From a virus: 45,943 nt of DNA. The DNA lies in the IMG/VR virus record IMGVR_UViG_3300042887_000455, positions 1 to 45,943 of that record. The stretch is one strand, 5' to 3'. The notes below the pieces were generated by a model. It saw nothing but the letters and a program-made list of their open reading frames with translations, had not been told where the DNA came from and ran no database searches. Numbering within the stretch: position 1 is the first letter of the stretch; each line of letters opens with the position of its first letter. Position numbers and translations under genes: made by a program. Positions 14,374 to 23,104 of this stretch are shown here, piece after piece.

Positions 14374-14417
14374 AATATATTTTCTCACTTGGTTTATTTA
14401 ATTTATAAGTTATTATA
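14365..14417 (-). repeat. 53-bp duplicated promoter/leader, copy 2
   Basis: Identical to 8850-8902, including the -10 box, leader, ribosome binding region and ATGAAAAAA. The -35 regions outside the repeat differ. Confidence 0.95.
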
Positions 14418-14440
14418 CTATATCTGTAGAAGAAGTCAAA
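14412..14440 (-). promoter_or_regulatory. Sigma70-type promoter for the 91-aa gene
   Basis: TTGACT (14434-14439, 16-nt spacer) or TTTGAC (14435-14440, 17-nt spacer) with TATAAT (14412-14417) on the minus strand. Confidence 0.65.
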
Positions 14441-14447
14441 CTTTATT

Positions 14448-16160
14448 TTATGCAATCACGGAAAAATCGTGTCTTTTTTCTATTGTTATAACATTCTTAA
14501 ACTTATCTACAATCTGGTCAACATTGTGCGATATGACAAACACATTGACAGAATCTCCAAGTGTTGTTAATAAATTCGTTACATAATCAGTTCCATTAGT
14601 ATCCAGCGATCCTTCTAAAATTTCGTCAAGTAACAACAAATTGGTATTGGCTGAATTTTTCATCCTAGCAATTTCTCTCCAAGTAAACAACAATGCCAAA
14701 TCTATACGACTACGTTCTCCTTCAGAGAAACTTGCATAGGTAAAGTCATCACGGTATCTGGATTTGATAGATTCATTGAACGATTCATCAAGAGTGAATT
14801 GGACAAAGAAATCCATTGCAGTCAAATACTTATTAATCAGAGTATTCATTGTTGGGAGATATTCCTTGATCACGGATGTTTTAATCCCATTATCTTTCAA
14901 TAATATAGAAGCAATATCTTCAATATTTCTTTGTTCCTGAAGAACAGTTTTGATAGCAATGTTATCAATAGCAACATTAGCAAATTCTTTTAACTTATCT
15001 CTTTCTAAATCTATATTACCTTGATCTTTCTGAGTTTCTTTTATATCAAGTTCTAATCCAGCATTTTGTTCTTGTAATGTCTTTATAGCAGAAGTGTAGG
15101 TATATATTCCATTCTTTGCAGCAAGAACTTCTGAAGCAACCTTATTGACTTCAACCATTCGTTCATTACATCTTTGTATTTCTTGATTTAATTGTTCAAT
15201 TTCTACTAGATTCAAATCATATTCAGTTTGAAGAGTTTCTCTTATTGTAGATTTATGTTCATGAGGAATATTCTGTGAACAAGAAGGACAACTATCATTT
15301 TCATCAAAGAACCCAAAAGTTTTTTCCATTATACTATTGTTATGAGAAATAGTCCTAACCATAGAATTGGCATGAGTTATATTTGCATGAACTGTTCTAG
15401 CATCAGCAATTTGTAACTGCATTTCTTCTATTCGGTCTTCAGTTTGTTTTAAGTTTTTCTTGGTTAATTCTATATCTTTTTGATTTTTATCAATTCTAAT
15501 TTGTATACTTTCAATATGAGTTTGTTTGCTAGTCATCATACTATTAATCAAAGTTTGTTGATTATCCACAGTAGATTTAGCAATTTGGATGCTAGTAGTA
15601 ATATTATCTATTTGTTGTTTGGTATGTTGAATCTTTTCTTTTAACAAAGTATTCATTGTGCTAAAGATTCTGATATCCAAAATATCTTCAATAACTTCTC
15701 TTCTGTTACTAGCTGATAACTGCATAAATGGAACAAAAGAAGATGAACCTAAAATGACCACTTGAGTAAAAGTTCGGAAGTTCATCTTTAGAATTTGTTG
15801 TTCTAAAACAGTTTGATAATCCTTCAAAGCAGCATCTTGTGTAATTAGAATATCATTTTTCCAAATCTCAAACAGATTAGGTTTGACTCCACGAATCACA
15901 CGATAAACACTTCCAGCAACTTCGAACTCTACTGTCACCAGAAGATTCTTGCCATTAATTGAATTGACCAATTGTGGTTTGGTAATAGTTCTAAATGGTT
16001 TATTGAATAAGGCAAATGTTAAGGCATCAAGGATAGTTGATTTACCATTACCATTTTTACCAATAATTAATGTGGAAGAATGAACATTTAGATCTATTCT
16101 AGTTGGAACATTACCAGTTGAAAGTAAGTTTTTCCATTCAACATAACGAAATATAATCAT
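14448..16160 (-). CDS. 46: Recombination endonuclease subunit gp46 (Rad50/SbcC-like)
   Basis: A 570-residue SMC-type ATPase, the partner of gp47 in resecting DNA ends for recombination-dependent replication. Walker A is GKNGNGKST (34-42). Coiled-coil arms flank a zinc hook, CPSC at residues 291-294. The ABC signature is FSEGERSRIDLALLF and Walker B is LLLLDEILEG. The length is close to T4 gp46 (560). It starts one base after the gp47 stop, so the pair is co-transcribed with gene 55 upstream. Confidence 0.97.
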   Translation of the reverse strand: MIIFRYVEWKNLLSTGNVPTRIDLNVHSSTLIIGKNGNGKSTILDALTFALFNKPFRTITKPQLVNSINGKNLLVTVEFEVAGSVYRVIRGVKPNLFEIWKNDILITQDAALKDYQTVLEQQILKMNFRTFTQVVILGSSSFVPFMQLSASNRREVIEDILDIRIFSTMNTLLKEKIQHTKQQIDNITTSIQIAKSTVDNQQTLINSMMTSKQTHIESIQIRIDKNQKDIELTKKNLKQTEDRIEEMQLQIADARTVHANITHANSMVRTISHNNSIMEKTFGFFDENDSCPSCSQNIPHEHKSTIRETLQTEYDLNLVEIEQLNQEIQRCNERMVEVNKVASEVLAAKNGIYTYTSAIKTLQEQNAGLELDIKETQKDQGNIDLERDKLKEFANVAIDNIAIKTVLQEQRNIEDIASILLKDNGIKTSVIKEYLPTMNTLINKYLTAMDFFVQFTLDESFNESIKSRYRDDFTYASFSEGERSRIDLALLFTWREIARMKNSANTNLLLLDEILEGSLDTNGTDYVTNLLTTLGDSVNVFVISHNVDQIVDKFKNVITIEKRHDFSVIA

Positions 16161-16161
16161 A

Positions 16162-17214
16162 CTATAGAATTTCCTTGGCTTCTAAAAATAGACCTTTCAT
16201 AAAGGATTTAATTTTATCACGATTTGTATTATCAGCAACTGAATCTATATAGTTATTTAAAACTTCAGCAGTATCTTCAATACTTATTTGGGTTGTATCA
16301 ACAACCCCTTCTGAAAAGTCCGATAAATCTTCTAAAATTTTAATCTCATAGGTATTCGATTCATAAAGTTTCTTAAGGAACTGGTCGAACTTGTAGTAAT
16401 CTGTTTTCTTTACTACTACAATCTTTATATATTTTCGTTGAAACTGGGTAATATCAATAGTATCATAATCAACTAATTCATCATTGTATTCATGTCTAAT
16501 AAACATTGTATAAGGATTCTTAATAAATTCTGTTTGTCTTGTTTCGGTATCAAATATATGAAATCCTTTTTGGTCATTGTAATCCGACCAAGTCATCTCA
16601 TAAGGTGTTCCGACATAATGTATATTCTCTTTATCTGATTTTGTATGAAAATGACCAGAGTAAACTCCTTCATATTTGGCAAACAAGTTACCTGCTAATC
16701 CATCATGAGATTCCATACCCTTATACATTGAAAATCCTAGGATTTCAAAATGACCAAAACATAAATCAGATTTACTTTCTTTGATAAAATTAAAGGCATC
16801 TAATTCATTTTCTTTACAAATCCAAGGAATAATATCAATGGAAGTGTCATCAAACATAACTTTTGTTGGTTTGTCATACATAGTAATATTTGTAAACTCA
16901 CCTAGCAATAATCCAGTAGAATTTACCGATAAAGATTCACGGTAATACAAATCATGATTACCTAACAATGTATGAAGTTCAATACCAGCATCTTGTAAAG
17001 GTTGAAAGAAAAATCTTTTACTTTCTGCTAAGGTATTGAAGTTGATATATTTTCTTCTATCGAACATATCACCTAGTTGCCATACAACTTTTATATCGTT
17101 ATCTTTTAGGTAAGGAATAAAGATATTTGTATAAAAGTTATCCTGTAGAGCAAGGAAGTTAGGACTGTCATTCCTAACTCCATAATGAGTATCCCCAAGA
17201 ATTGCTATTTTCAT
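16162..17214 (-). CDS. 47: Recombination endonuclease subunit gp47 (Mre11/SbcD-like)
   Basis: A 350-residue calcineurin-like phosphoesterase nuclease. Metal-binding motifs are all present: GDTH (D8, H10), QLGDMFDRR (D49), GNHD (85-88), a histidine in FGHFE near 155, and SGHFH (186-190). It forms the nuclease part of the gp46/gp47 complex. Its ATG overlaps the gp55 stop in an ATGA arrangement, giving translational coupling. Confidence 0.97.
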   Translation of the reverse strand: MKIAILGDTHYGVRNDSPNFLALQDNFYTNIFIPYLKDNDIKVVWQLGDMFDRRKYINFNTLAESKRFFFQPLQDAGIELHTLLGNHDLYYRESLSVNSTGLLLGEFTNITMYDKPTKVMFDDTSIDIIPWICKENELDAFNFIKESKSDLCFGHFEILGFSMYKGMESHDGLAGNLFAKYEGVYSGHFHTKSDKENIHYVGTPYEMTWSDYNDQKGFHIFDTETRQTEFIKNPYTMFIRHEYNDELVDYDTIDITQFQRKYIKIVVVKKTDYYKFDQFLKKLYESNTYEIKILEDLSDFSEGVVDTTQISIEDTAEVLNNYIDSVADNTNRDKIKSFMKGLFLEAKEIL

Positions 17215-17744
17215 TCTGAAATCGCATCAAGTGTTTGACAAGTCATTACAACTTCTTTTGGAACTTTTACTTTTCTAACTGTATTAGGAAGTTCTGCATT
17301 ACTAAATTCTGCAAGAAATTCACGATATGAATTTACAAATTCTTGATCATCATCCTGTTCTTGAAGTTCAAAAACAATATTACCCACAGATTGTATAATC
17401 TTATGTTTAAGTTGATATTGTTGTTTTTCTTTGGCAATTCTTCTTAGGTATGCAAAGTATATGATTTGTGTATAATAGGAAAATGGATTAGATGATTTTT
17501 CAGGATTAAATTTATCGAAATACTTGATACAGTTTTCTATACCATCGCATATCATTTCATCTTTAAAGGAATAACCATTGAAGTTACCTTTATTAGCAAG
17601 GTTATTGGCAATCTTAAGAATACATTCACCAAGATAGTTCGAGATTTGAGGAATTGGTAATCCATTCTCTTCCGCTTTCTTTAAAAGTTCTTTTCTTTCA
17701 ACTATTGCTACAAAAAAATCTTTATTGGAAACATATTCAGCCAT
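17211..17744 (-). CDS. 55: Late-transcription sigma factor gp55
   Basis: A 177-residue sigma-family protein that directs host RNA polymerase to TATAAATA late promoters, with gp45 as activator in T4. Recognised from NLANKGNFNGYSFKDEMICDGIENCIKYFDKFNPEKSSNPFSY, split here as the KDEMICDGIENCIKYF helix and the NPFSYYTQIIYFAYLRRI helix, which match the sigma region 2 of T4 gp55 (YTQSWKQEMIADGIE...NPHAYITQACFNAFVQRI). The ATG at 17744 follows AGGTGA; a GTG three codons upstream is less likely. The many TATAAATA boxes in this window are its expected targets. It has an early-type promoter at 17776-17804. Confidence 0.92.
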   Translation of the reverse strand: MAEYVSNKDFFVAIVERKELLKKAEENGLPIPQISNYLGECILKIANNLANKGNFNGYSFKDEMICDGIENCIKYFDKFNPEKSSNPFSYYTQIIYFAYLRRIAKEKQQYQLKHKIIQSVGNIVFELQEQDDDQEFVNSYREFLAEFSNAELPNTVRKVKVPKEVVMTCQTLDAISE

Positions 17745-17775
17745 AACAATCACCTATTAATTTAACATATAATAT

Positions 17776-17804
17776 ATTATAATATAAAACCATCTAAAAG
17801 TAAA
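17776..17804 (-). promoter_or_regulatory. Early-type promoter for the 55-47-46 operon
   Basis: TTTACT (17799-17804), a 17-nt spacer and TATAAT (17776-17781) on the minus strand. The spacer holds one arm of the inverted repeat 17784-17830. Confidence 0.7.
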
Positions 17805-17830
17805 GATTGTCTTGACTTAGATGGTTTTAT
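17784..17830. repeat. 14-bp inverted repeat shared by two divergent promoters
   Basis: ATAAAACCATCTAA (17784-17797) and TTAGATGGTTTTAT (17817-17830) are exact inverted copies separated by 19 nt. Each arm lies in the -35/-10 spacer of one promoter of a divergent pair. Confidence 0.85.
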
Positions 17831-17840
17831 GTGTTATAAG
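17812..17840 (+). promoter_or_regulatory. Divergent plus-strand promoter upstream of gene 55
   Basis: TTGACT (17812-17817), a 17-nt spacer and TATAAG (17835-17840) on the plus strand. It points into a gene-free region and then antisense to uvsW. Confidence 0.5.
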
Positions 17841-18028
17841 AAAAAGTCTGGAACATTCTATTTTTCTTAATTTTCTTGTTTTTATTTCTTTACAATTCAA
17901 TATCTTACAATCACTTTTTTTCATTAAAAATGATAATGTGTGTAAAGTTACTACCTAAATTTCTTAATTTGATTTAAATCGACTTATTTTATAATAATAT
18001 TTTATAAATCAATAAGTTGGTAATAATA
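17841..18028. other. Gene-free region between the divergent promoters and uvsW
   Basis: No gene of credible length on either strand; the only plus-strand frame of note is 15 codons from an ATG near 17940. ACTTATT...AATAAGT (about 17980-18016) can form a hairpin with an inner TTATAA repeat. It could specify an untranslated plus-strand RNA. Confidence 0.4.
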
Positions 18029-18090
18029 TTGACTTTTACTGATTTTGATGATATACTTTATCTGTAGTCCGGTTAAGTAGATTTATAGAT
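18029..18090. repeat. 62-bp exact repeat, copy 1 (two-way regulatory element)
   Basis: Identical to 33839-33900. On the plus strand it contains TTGACT, a 17-nt spacer and TATACT. On the minus strand it contains CTATAAATC, a late-promoter-like box. It lies directly after the uvsW stop and before the gp55 operon. Confidence 0.95.
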
Positions 18091-18095
18091 AAAGA

Positions 18096-19583
18096 TTATT
18101 TTAAGTCTACTTGGTGAAGTTTCAAATCAAATTGTTCTTCAGTATAAGTTTTTACTCTTTCGGCAAAATGTGAAAGAGTATGATTCTTAGAAGATTTCCA
18201 AGAAAGGTCATCAGCAATATCATATAAAATACAAGACGATTTTCCTTCCCTCAATCTTAATCCTCTACCTATTGATTGAAGATTCCTAATCTTAGACTTT
18301 GTTGGACTAGAAAAAATAATGTTTTCAATTGAAGGGATATTAACACCAGTGCTAAATGTGCCAAAGGAAGCAACAATAATTGCATTAGTTTCATTCTCAC
18401 ATTCCTTTCTTATATATTCTCTTTCTTCAGCATTAACTTCACCAGATACAAAGAATAACTTTCTACCATCACCTAATCTATCTTGTATCATTTTATGAAG
18501 AATCTTTCCATGTTTGGCTACAAATTGAAATAGAACCAAAGTATTACCATCTTGTTTCAATGCAAGATTAGTTATAAATTTATTTCTTCCTTCATGGGAT
18601 ACAAGAAAATCCATCTCTTCTTGATACTTCATACCACTATATATCTTTCTCAATTCTTCTGGATATTTCAATAGTAGACATTTGATATCAAGTTGAACTA
18701 CCCGATTAGAATCCATCAACTGTCTAGTTGTAATTACACGATGAACTGGACCCATTATTCCTTCAAGTTGAAGTTGATTAACTTGAGAGTTATCTATTGT
18801 TCCAGTAGTTCCAATTCTATATTTAACATCAGTCATATTCTCAAACATACCTGTTAAAGAAGATGCTTTGGCAAGATGACATTCGTCTGAAAAGACCACA
18901 TCGAATTGGTTACACCAGTCCTTCGATAATTTAAAGGTAGATTGCCAAGTTGTAATCAAAACATTAGATGTGAAATCTTTAGATAATCCAGAATATAATT
19001 TTTGACAATTATTAACAGTAGACCAACCATTACCAGTTGAATAGTCCTCAAAATCAGAATACAACTGTTCTACTAATGAAGTTGTCGGTACAATAATAAT
19101 GCAAGTCAATCCTTTAGCAAGAAACCATCTTAATAAGGTATAGATTATCAGAGATTTACCAGATGCTGTCGGACTCAATAGGACTGTTCTACAATTATTC
19201 AGTGCTTTATGAATAGCATCTACTTGATAATCTCTTATCTCAATTGGATTACCTTTTGAACAAGGATTAATTACTTTAGCAAATCCTTCTACTTGTTTAG
19301 TTGTAATTCCCATATCATATTCTATATCATCAGCAATTTCCAACTCATAATCATTTCTTGAGGCAAATTCTTTTACATATTCTATGAGACCTGCGTATAG
19401 TTTTTTAGTTTGTAGGTTATAAAGTCTCGCCTTGCCATCCCAGATTTTAGCCTTAAACTTAGGCATAAATTTAGCACCAGGAACTGGAAAAGTAAAGAAG
19501 TCTGATAGTTCTTGTTCAGTGGATTTATCAGTAAAGATACGGACAAATGCCTCATCCATCTTTTCAACTTTTATTAGTGTCAC
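18096..19583 (-). CDS. uvsW: UvsW-type DNA helicase
   Basis: A 495-residue SF2 helicase that unwinds branched DNA and R-loops and helps shift T4 from origin to recombination-dependent replication. The N-terminal domain begins MTLIKVEKMDEAFVRIF, matching the T4 start, which supports the GTG at 19583 placed right after the uvsY stop with GGTGG as ribosome site. Helicase motif I is SPTASGKS (137-144), motif II is DECH (233-236), motif III is GTTGT and motif VI is QSIGRGLR. It pairs with uvsY, as in T4. Confidence 0.96.
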   Translation of the reverse strand: MTLIKVEKMDEAFVRIFTDKSTEQELSDFFTFPVPGAKFMPKFKAKIWDGKARLYNLQTKKLYAGLIEYVKEFASRNDYELEIADDIEYDMGITTKQVEGFAKVINPCSKGNPIEIRDYQVDAIHKALNNCRTVLLSPTASGKSLIIYTLLRWFLAKGLTCIIIVPTTSLVEQLYSDFEDYSTGNGWSTVNNCQKLYSGLSKDFTSNVLITTWQSTFKLSKDWCNQFDVVFSDECHLAKASSLTGMFENMTDVKYRIGTTGTIDNSQVNQLQLEGIMGPVHRVITTRQLMDSNRVVQLDIKCLLLKYPEELRKIYSGMKYQEEMDFLVSHEGRNKFITNLALKQDGNTLVLFQFVAKHGKILHKMIQDRLGDGRKLFFVSGEVNAEEREYIRKECENETNAIIVASFGTFSTGVNIPSIENIIFSSPTKSKIRNLQSIGRGLRLREGKSSCILYDIADDLSWKSSKNHTLSHFAERVKTYTEEQFDLKLHQVDLK

Positions 19584-20024
19584 TTAACCACCAGCCAAAA
19601 ATGTCTTATATGAAATACAATTTCGGATAGACCAAGTTCTATCAGCAATAGATTTCAATATAGATTCTAAAAGATAAATTGTTGAAGTAAGATATTCAAG
19701 TTTAAGATCCATTGCTGTAATATCTGAATCACCTTTTAAAAATTCATCCATTTCATTCTTTAATGGTTTTGTATATTGCCACTGTTCCCAACCAAGTTCA
19801 ATAAGTTCTTGTTTGGAAAGTTCGCCACGATAATATCTGAACTTATTTTTTCGGAGTGTATTATAATCTACTTTAGTTTTGCTATAACGTAATTTGGTAT
19901 TCATCAATAATGAAATGTATTTTGCATGTAGTTTAGCAGTTTTTACTGATTCATTATCAAGATTATTTGAATCTATAGAAGAATCAATGTCCCATAAATT
20001 CTGGATTTCTTCAATTGTGGCCAT
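19584..20024 (-). CDS. uvsY: UvsY recombination mediator
   Basis: A 146-residue mediator that helps load the UvsX recombinase onto gp32-coated single-stranded DNA. Sequence identity is visible in short blocks such as NTKLRYSKTKVDYNTLRKNKFRYYRG and LKLEYLTSTIYLLESILKSI, read as the helix LRKNKFRYYRG and the helix LESILKSIADRTWSIRNCI, plus a C-terminal LAGG. Its place immediately before uvsW is the T4 order. T4 UvsY has 137 residues. Confidence 0.88.
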   Translation of the reverse strand: MATIEEIQNLWDIDSSIDSNNLDNESVKTAKLHAKYISLLMNTKLRYSKTKVDYNTLRKNKFRYYRGELSKQELIELGWEQWQYTKPLKNEMDEFLKGDSDITAMDLKLEYLTSTIYLLESILKSIADRTWSIRNCISYKTFLAGG

Positions 20025-20038
20025 AATAATCTCACTGG

Positions 20039-20554
20039 TTAAATAAATTTAAAATATGTATAATCGAAAATTGCGTTACAAGTTATATAGTTGACATCAG
20101 TAGAAGTTGAAACAAAAGACATATTACCTAATGAAATTGGAACTAAATCAACAAAGGTAATTGTTTTAATAGGTTTATTATTAGAACCTAAAATTTGTAA
20201 TGTAGCATCAGAATGATTTTTTGATAATTTACTAAAACTTGTATTATCTTTATTTTGATAACTTATATATTGTTCATAAGATTCAGGAAACCCCATAGAA
20301 ATCATCCAATCGCTTATACCAAGGTAATTTGCCATAGATTCATCGACAAGAAAATCTATAGAAAGTGATTCAAAAGTTAATAGATCACCTGACATTTGCA
20401 TAGTAGAGAAAGGAGTATTAACAGAAATATTAGGTAAAGTTATAGATGGTAAAGAAACTTGTTGAGCAAAGTATGTAAGTTCTGGTAATTTTTGTATAGA
20501 GAATTGAAATCCATTAGGAGAAAGTGGATTAAGATTTGAAGGTATTGTACTCAT
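20039..20554 (-). CDS. Tail tube-fold structural protein (position of gp3)
   Basis: A 171-residue virion protein. FQFSIQKLPELTYFAQQVSLP and the closing DYTYFKFI resemble the strand pattern of tail-tube proteins such as gp19 in this same genome (FRVALQFP..., FNYNYFSIDL). In several aquatic T4-like phages gp3, the tail completion protein, occupies the slot between gene 23 and uvsY; this protein may be gp3 or a baseplate tube-initiator relative. It is preceded by a TATAAATA late promoter at 20582-20589, directly after the gp23 terminator. Confidence 0.7.
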   Translation of the reverse strand: MSTIPSNLNPLSPNGFQFSIQKLPELTYFAQQVSLPSITLPNISVNTPFSTMQMSGDLLTFESLSIDFLVDESMANYLGISDWMISMGFPESYEQYISYQNKDNTSFSKLSKNHSDATLQILGSNNKPIKTITFVDLVPISLGNMSFVSTSTDVNYITCNAIFDYTYFKFI

Positions 20555-20581
20555 AGTATATTCCTTAATTGGTTATATTAC

Positions 20582-20589
20582 TATTTATA
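20582..20589 (-). promoter_or_regulatory. Late promoter for the tube-fold gene
   Basis: TATAAATA followed by GTAATATAACC on the minus strand, 28 nt before the start at 20554 and just past the gp23 terminator. Confidence 0.8.
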
Positions 20590-20594
20590 AGACA

Positions 20595-20621
20595 TAAAAA
20601 AAGGGAGCCGAAGCTCCCTTT
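20595..20621 (-). terminator. Strong intrinsic terminator after gene 23
   Basis: AAAGGGAGC-TTCG-GCTCCCTTTTTTT on the minus strand: a GC-rich stem with a TTCG tetraloop and seven T. The best terminator in the window, placed after the most highly expressed gene. Confidence 0.95.
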
Positions 20622-20645
20622 CATATTTTAATCCGAAGATTAATA

Positions 20646-22004
20646 TTACATCAAGTTAGTAACAGCGACTTTTCTGTAATAGGTATTTGCGTTCAAAAAC
20701 ATCCCATTGGCATCAATATTGCTAGTAGAATAAGCTGCGAATGGGTTTGAAACCATACCGTAACGAGTTCTAAAACCAATTTTTGGTTGGAAAGTATTAG
20801 AATCTTGTGCTTTTACCATTTGTAAAGGAACATATGGGCAGTAGAAAATACCAGCATCAAATGCAGAAGTACCTTTATAACCAACTACAAAGTATTGAGC
20901 AGCTGAACTGTTAGCAGCATATGGATCAACATATACTTTATATTTGCCGTTTAATACACCAGCAAAAGTAGTAGAAGTATCATCAACAGTCAAGTTGTTA
21001 GACAAACCTGAAGAGTAATCAAGAACACCAGCCATTGCTAAAGCAGAAGCTACATCAGCAGAAGTGATGATGAAGTTACCACGGCCTCTACGAGTACGTT
21101 GACCGATTGCATTAGCTTCACGTTCAATTTGGAACATAAGACCTTTGAATTTTTCAACAGACCAACGACCATTAGAATCAACGTCAAGGTCAAATGTACC
21201 AGCAGTAGCAGTACCAACAACAGCACCAACTTCAGCAGACATATAAACACGACGAATTACTTCACGGTTGATTTCAGCAGTAATTTCTTGAGAAAGAATT
21301 GAACTCAATTCAGCAGCAGCATCTAAGCCATGAACAGCTTTAAGATCTTGTGCTAATTCATCAGAGTATTCTGCTTTCAATGCACGAGTTTGAGCAACAA
21401 CTGAAGTTTTTTCAATTGAGAATGCCATTTGTGCCCAAGCATCATTACCTTCTTGAGTAACAGTTAAGTTACCAGTACCAGTGTTACCAGTATTAGCAGT
21501 ACCACTTAAAGTAGCAGCAATAGTAGAAGGAGTAGTGCCAGAAGTAGCAGATGCATCACCATCAAACAAAGTTGATGCCAAAGCAGAACCAGAATAAGCA
21601 GTATTTGCTTCGTTAAATAACGCTTCTGCACCACCTTGAGTGCCGTAACGTGATTTCATAGCGAAGATCAAACCAGTTGGTTGAGTCATTGGTTGAACAC
21701 CACAGATGTCGAATGCGATCATTTGTGGAATAGCTCTACGAACTAAAGAGATAAGAACAGGATCATAACCAGTTACACCACCAGTAGCAGAAGCACCAAC
21801 AGTACCAATTTGGCCAGAACCAACACCATTTGTAGGAGATGCTTCGAACAAGTTAGAACTTTGGCTTGATTCACGGATATCTCTTTCTTGGTTTTCTAAA
21901 AGAACAGCAGTGATTTCTTTACGGTAATGATCTTTAATTGCAGGTAAAGCAGAATGTTCCAAAATTGGAGCCCATTTTGCTAATAAATCAGGACGAGTTG
22001 TCAT
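20646..22004 (-). CDS. 23: Major capsid protein gp23
   Basis: A 452-residue HK97-fold major capsid protein. The region YDPVLISLVRRAIPQMIAFDICGVQPMTQPTGLIFAMKSRYG is the hallmark gp23 block, seen here as LISLVRRAIPQMIAFDICGV and QPMTQPTGLIFAMKSRY. Also typical are EMSFSIEK-like AFSIEKTSVVAQTRALKAEYS and GRGNFIITSADV. The N-terminal ~55 residues are likely removed by gp21; NLFE followed by Ala near residue 53 is a plausible cleavage site. Expression ends at a strong terminator. It is shorter than T4 gp23 (521). Confidence 0.97.
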   Translation of the reverse strand: MTTRPDLLAKWAPILEHSALPAIKDHYRKEITAVLLENQERDIRESSQSSNLFEASPTNGVGSGQIGTVGASATGGVTGYDPVLISLVRRAIPQMIAFDICGVQPMTQPTGLIFAMKSRYGTQGGAEALFNEANTAYSGSALASTLFDGDASATSGTTPSTIAATLSGTANTGNTGTGNLTVTQEGNDAWAQMAFSIEKTSVVAQTRALKAEYSDELAQDLKAVHGLDAAAELSSILSQEITAEINREVIRRVYMSAEVGAVVGTATAGTFDLDVDSNGRWSVEKFKGLMFQIEREANAIGQRTRRGRGNFIITSADVASALAMAGVLDYSSGLSNNLTVDDTSTTFAGVLNGKYKVYVDPYAANSSAAQYFVVGYKGTSAFDAGIFYCPYVPLQMVKAQDSNTFQPKIGFRTRYGMVSNPFAAYSTSNIDANGMFLNANTYYRKVAVTNLM

Positions 22005-22022
22005 TTGTATTTCCTTATTGTG

Positions 22023-23066
22023 TTATTTAATTCTATTAAAAGTTTCTAGATATCGAGCAACATTTGCATCGACATGTTTAGTTTCTTCGTTAAGTTGTAC
22101 AGGTGAATCAGTTACAACAGATTCAACATGCGTTGATGGTTTTTTACCAAAATAATTTTCTTTAATGATTTGTAATTTAGATGCATAAGTTGTAGCATCT
22201 TCATAAACCAATTCTTCAGCAAGAGCAGTAAACTTCTCTACTTCAGTATCAGTCATATCAGAACAAAATTCACCAGTAACAGAGTCACGAGTCATTTCAT
22301 TAAGTTCTTTCATCATTTGAACATTTTGTTCTAGTGATTCATCAAGTTTAGATTCAAGAAAATCAACTTGTTCTTGTAGTTCACCTACAATATCAAATCT
22401 TTCTTCAGGAACTTCAATATAATGTTCTTGGAACAAAGTTTTCAAACCGTCTACAAATCCTTCAAGGATATCAGATTTTAAACCATTTTCAATTGCAATC
22501 TCATTATCACTCATCCACTGCTCGACTACATAGCCAAGGTATCCATCAACTTTCTCAATAATTTCTTCTTTGTCAAGTTCAGCTTGTTCAACTAAACGCG
22601 CTTCGAATGCTTCTTCAAGAGTTGCTACTTCAGCATTAACTCTTGCCATAACTGCTGCTTCAAAAATTGTTGCAGCTTTTACTTTAAATTCTTCTGATAA
22701 ATCTTCACCGAAAAGTAATGCATCAACGTCTTCTTGGACATTAAACTCTTCTTTCATTTTACCTAAACCTGTAGGTTTTGCTACTGCTCTTGTTGTTCTT
22801 TTGTAAATACTATGGTCTGCACCTGATTGTTCACCAGCTTTGTGTAGAACCCAACCTGCACCTTTAGGTCTAGAACCTACAGGAACTTTAACTTTTTCAA
22901 CTGAATCTTCATCCAATTGTTCTTCGTCTAATTCTTCAACTTCTTCAGATTCCACTTCTTCTACTTCTTCTTCTACTACTTCAATTTCTTCTTCAGCAGT
23001 TTCTTCCATCATTTTCAATTTAGCAGATTCTTCAAGAAGGTCTGCAATTTTTTGTTCTATAGACAT
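22023..23066 (-). CDS. 22: Prohead core scaffolding protein gp22
   Basis: A 347-residue acidic scaffold that fills the prohead and is degraded by gp21. The N-terminal ~60 residues are nearly all Glu and Val. Helical segments follow: EEFKVKAATIFEAAVMARVN, a long coiled coil with VEQAELDKEEIIEKVDGYL, and WMSDNEIAIENGLKSDILEG, the block conserved in gp22 of T4-like phages. It lies between 21 and 23 as in T4 and has a late promoter at 23097-23104. Confidence 0.92.
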   Translation of the reverse strand: MSIEQKIADLLEESAKLKMMEETAEEEIEVVEEEVEEVESEEVEELDEEQLDEDSVEKVKVPVGSRPKGAGWVLHKAGEQSGADHSIYKRTTRAVAKPTGLGKMKEEFNVQEDVDALLFGEDLSEEFKVKAATIFEAAVMARVNAEVATLEEAFEARLVEQAELDKEEIIEKVDGYLGYVVEQWMSDNEIAIENGLKSDILEGFVDGLKTLFQEHYIEVPEERFDIVGELQEQVDFLESKLDESLEQNVQMMKELNEMTRDSVTGEFCSDMTDTEVEKFTALAEELVYEDATTYASKLQIIKENYFGKKPSTHVESVVTDSPVQLNEETKHVDANVARYLETFNRIK

Positions 23067-23096
23067 GAATGTCTCCTATTAGATTATAATTATAAG

Positions 23097-23104
23097 TATT
23101 TATA
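23097..23104 (-). promoter_or_regulatory. Late promoter for genes 22 and 23
   Basis: TATAAATA followed by CTTATAATTATAATC on the minus strand, adjoining the gene 21 stop and 31 nt before the gp22 start. I saw no separate TATAAATA right before gene 23. Confidence 0.75.
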
